Assembly: GCA_903848435.1 (NCBI GenBank)
Contig: CAINGG010000040.1
Span: 1 to 5,048, forward strand
DNA: 5,048 nucleotides
Origin: an uncultured Actinomycetes bacterium
Lineage (GTDB): Bacteria; Actinomycetota; Actinomycetes; S36-B12
Direction: 5' to 3'
The notes below the pieces were generated by a model. The model saw nothing but the letters and a program-made list of their open reading frames with translations, was not told the origin of the DNA and made no database searches. Numbering within the stretch: position 1 is the first letter of the stretch; each line of letters opens with the position of its first letter. Shown here in pieces: positions 4,709 to 5,048 of the stretch. The position numbers and the translations under genes were made by a program.

Positions 4709-5048
4709 GCCAGCCTCGGATCCACGCGCACGAGCACATCGTCGAGGCGCACCTGATCGCCGACCGAGACCGAGATGGCGGCGACCACTCCATCGGCCGG
4801 TGCGCGCAGCGAATGCTCCATCTTCATGGCCTCGACGACGGCAACCACCTCGCCGGCAGCCACGGGAGCGCCCACCGCAAGGGGCACGGCCACCACCGTG
4901 CCGGGCATCGGGCTGCGCGCCTGCCAGGTGCCCGTGTGGCCCGCGCCGCTCACCGCGCGGAGCCGACGACCGATTGGCCGAGACGCCACGAACCGCCGGT
5001 TGACACCACCCGCGTGCAGCCACACCTCTCCGTCCGCTGCGCGGGCCA
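4705..5048 (-). CDS. acyl-CoA carboxylase alpha subunit, C-terminal biotin carrier domain (5' end outside window); probable methylcrotonyl-CoA carboxylase
   Basis: The frame is open from the right edge to a TGA at 4707-4705, so this is the last 114 or so residues of a longer protein. It ends in a biotinyl domain: SPMPGTVVAVPLAVGAPVAAG, then VVEAMKMEHSLRAP, then ADGVVAAISVSVGDQV. The Lys of AMKM (codon 4822-4824), 38 residues before the last, is the biotinylation site. The segment before it (EVWLHAGGVNRRF) matches the linker region of actinobacterial AccA-type alpha subunits, which have biotin carboxylase and carrier domains in one chain. Given hmgL and acdH directly downstream, the most likely substrate of the holoenzyme is 3-methylcrotonyl-CoA (LiuD/AccA1-like), but the substrate is set by the beta subunit, which is not in the window; acetyl- or propionyl-CoA carboxylase remains possible. 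The GTG at 5025 is internal, not the start. The stop overlaps the hmgL start by four bases (ATGA). Confidence 0.9.
   Translation of the reverse strand, partial: ARAADGEVWLHAGGVNRRFVASRPIGRRLRAVSGAGHTGTWQARSPMPGTVVAVPLAVGAPVAAGEVVAVVEAMKMEHSLRAPADGVVAAISVSVGDQVRLDDVLVRVDPRLA
4714..4717 (-). promoter_or_regulatory. ribosome binding site of hmgL, inside the carboxylase gene
   Basis: On the - strand GAGG lies 5 bases before the ATG at 4708, inside the final codons of the carboxylase gene. It is short, but together with the ATGA overlap it supports coupled translation from this start. Confidence 0.5.

Noticed and set aside
4049..4756. Long + strand open frame opposite hmgL (235 residues)
   Set aside because: It is a shadow of hmgL in GC-rich DNA, has no recognisable motif, and the - strand shows a complete active site.
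4709..5023. Extension of the hmgL frame to about 417 residues
   Set aside because: The extension is Arg/Gly-rich and lies over the biotin carrier domain in a different frame; the ATGA overlap start at 4708 fits the family's length of about 300 residues.
5023..5025. GTG at 5025 as the start of a free-standing 106-residue biotin carrier protein
   Set aside because: The frame stays open to the edge with family-like residues (DGEVWLHAGG), and the linker pattern fits the C terminus of a fused carboxylase/carrier alpha subunit.

Overview
The window is dense, GC-rich (roughly two thirds G+C) bacterial chromosome, almost certainly from an actinobacterium (Actinomycetota). This rests on the DUF3145 gene, a family confined to actinobacteria, on an acyl-CoA dehydrogenase closely resembling AcdH of Streptomyces, on TAGGGT-type -10 hexamers and on strong GGAGG ribosome sites. 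I recognise no tRNA, rRNA, CRISPR array, insertion sequence or phage gene. No gap between genes reaches 300 bases.

Layout from left to right: (1) the 3' end of a DUF559/VSR-like endonuclease-fold gene on the + strand (1-396); (2) a 72-base nested inverted repeat (422-493) in the convergent gap; (3) a DUF3145 gene on the - strand (506-1045); (4) a divergent promoter region (1046-1205) with one TAGGGT element on each strand and a small palindrome; (5) bioY, the biotin-binding membrane subunit of an ECF-type transporter (1206-1802, +), followed after 6 bases by an atypical PfkB-family kinase (1809-2624, +); (6) a tightly coupled - strand operon that enters from the right edge: the biotin-carrier end of an acyl-CoA carboxylase alpha subunit (4705-5048), hydroxymethylglutaryl-CoA lyase (3770-4708) and an AcdH-like acyl-CoA dehydrogenase (2617-3768).

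The - strand operon reads as the leucine/isovalerate (liu) degradation pathway: dehydrogenation of the branched acyl-CoA, biotin-dependent carboxylation of methylcrotonyl-CoA, then cleavage of HMG-CoA to acetyl-CoA and acetoacetate (the hydratase is not in the window). Its order matches the Streptomyces carboxylase-hmgL-acdH cluster as I remember it. The neighbouring bioY would supply the biotin cofactor that the carboxylase needs, so biotin uptake and a biotin enzyme lie side by side, although on opposite strands.

Most of the window is ordinary core metabolism. The least explained items are the PfkB-like kinase, which lacks the usual Asn of the GGxxxN substrate motif and is coupled to bioY; the nested palindrome at 422-493; and the palindrome inside the presumed bioY promoter. 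I found no evidence for an exotic new system.
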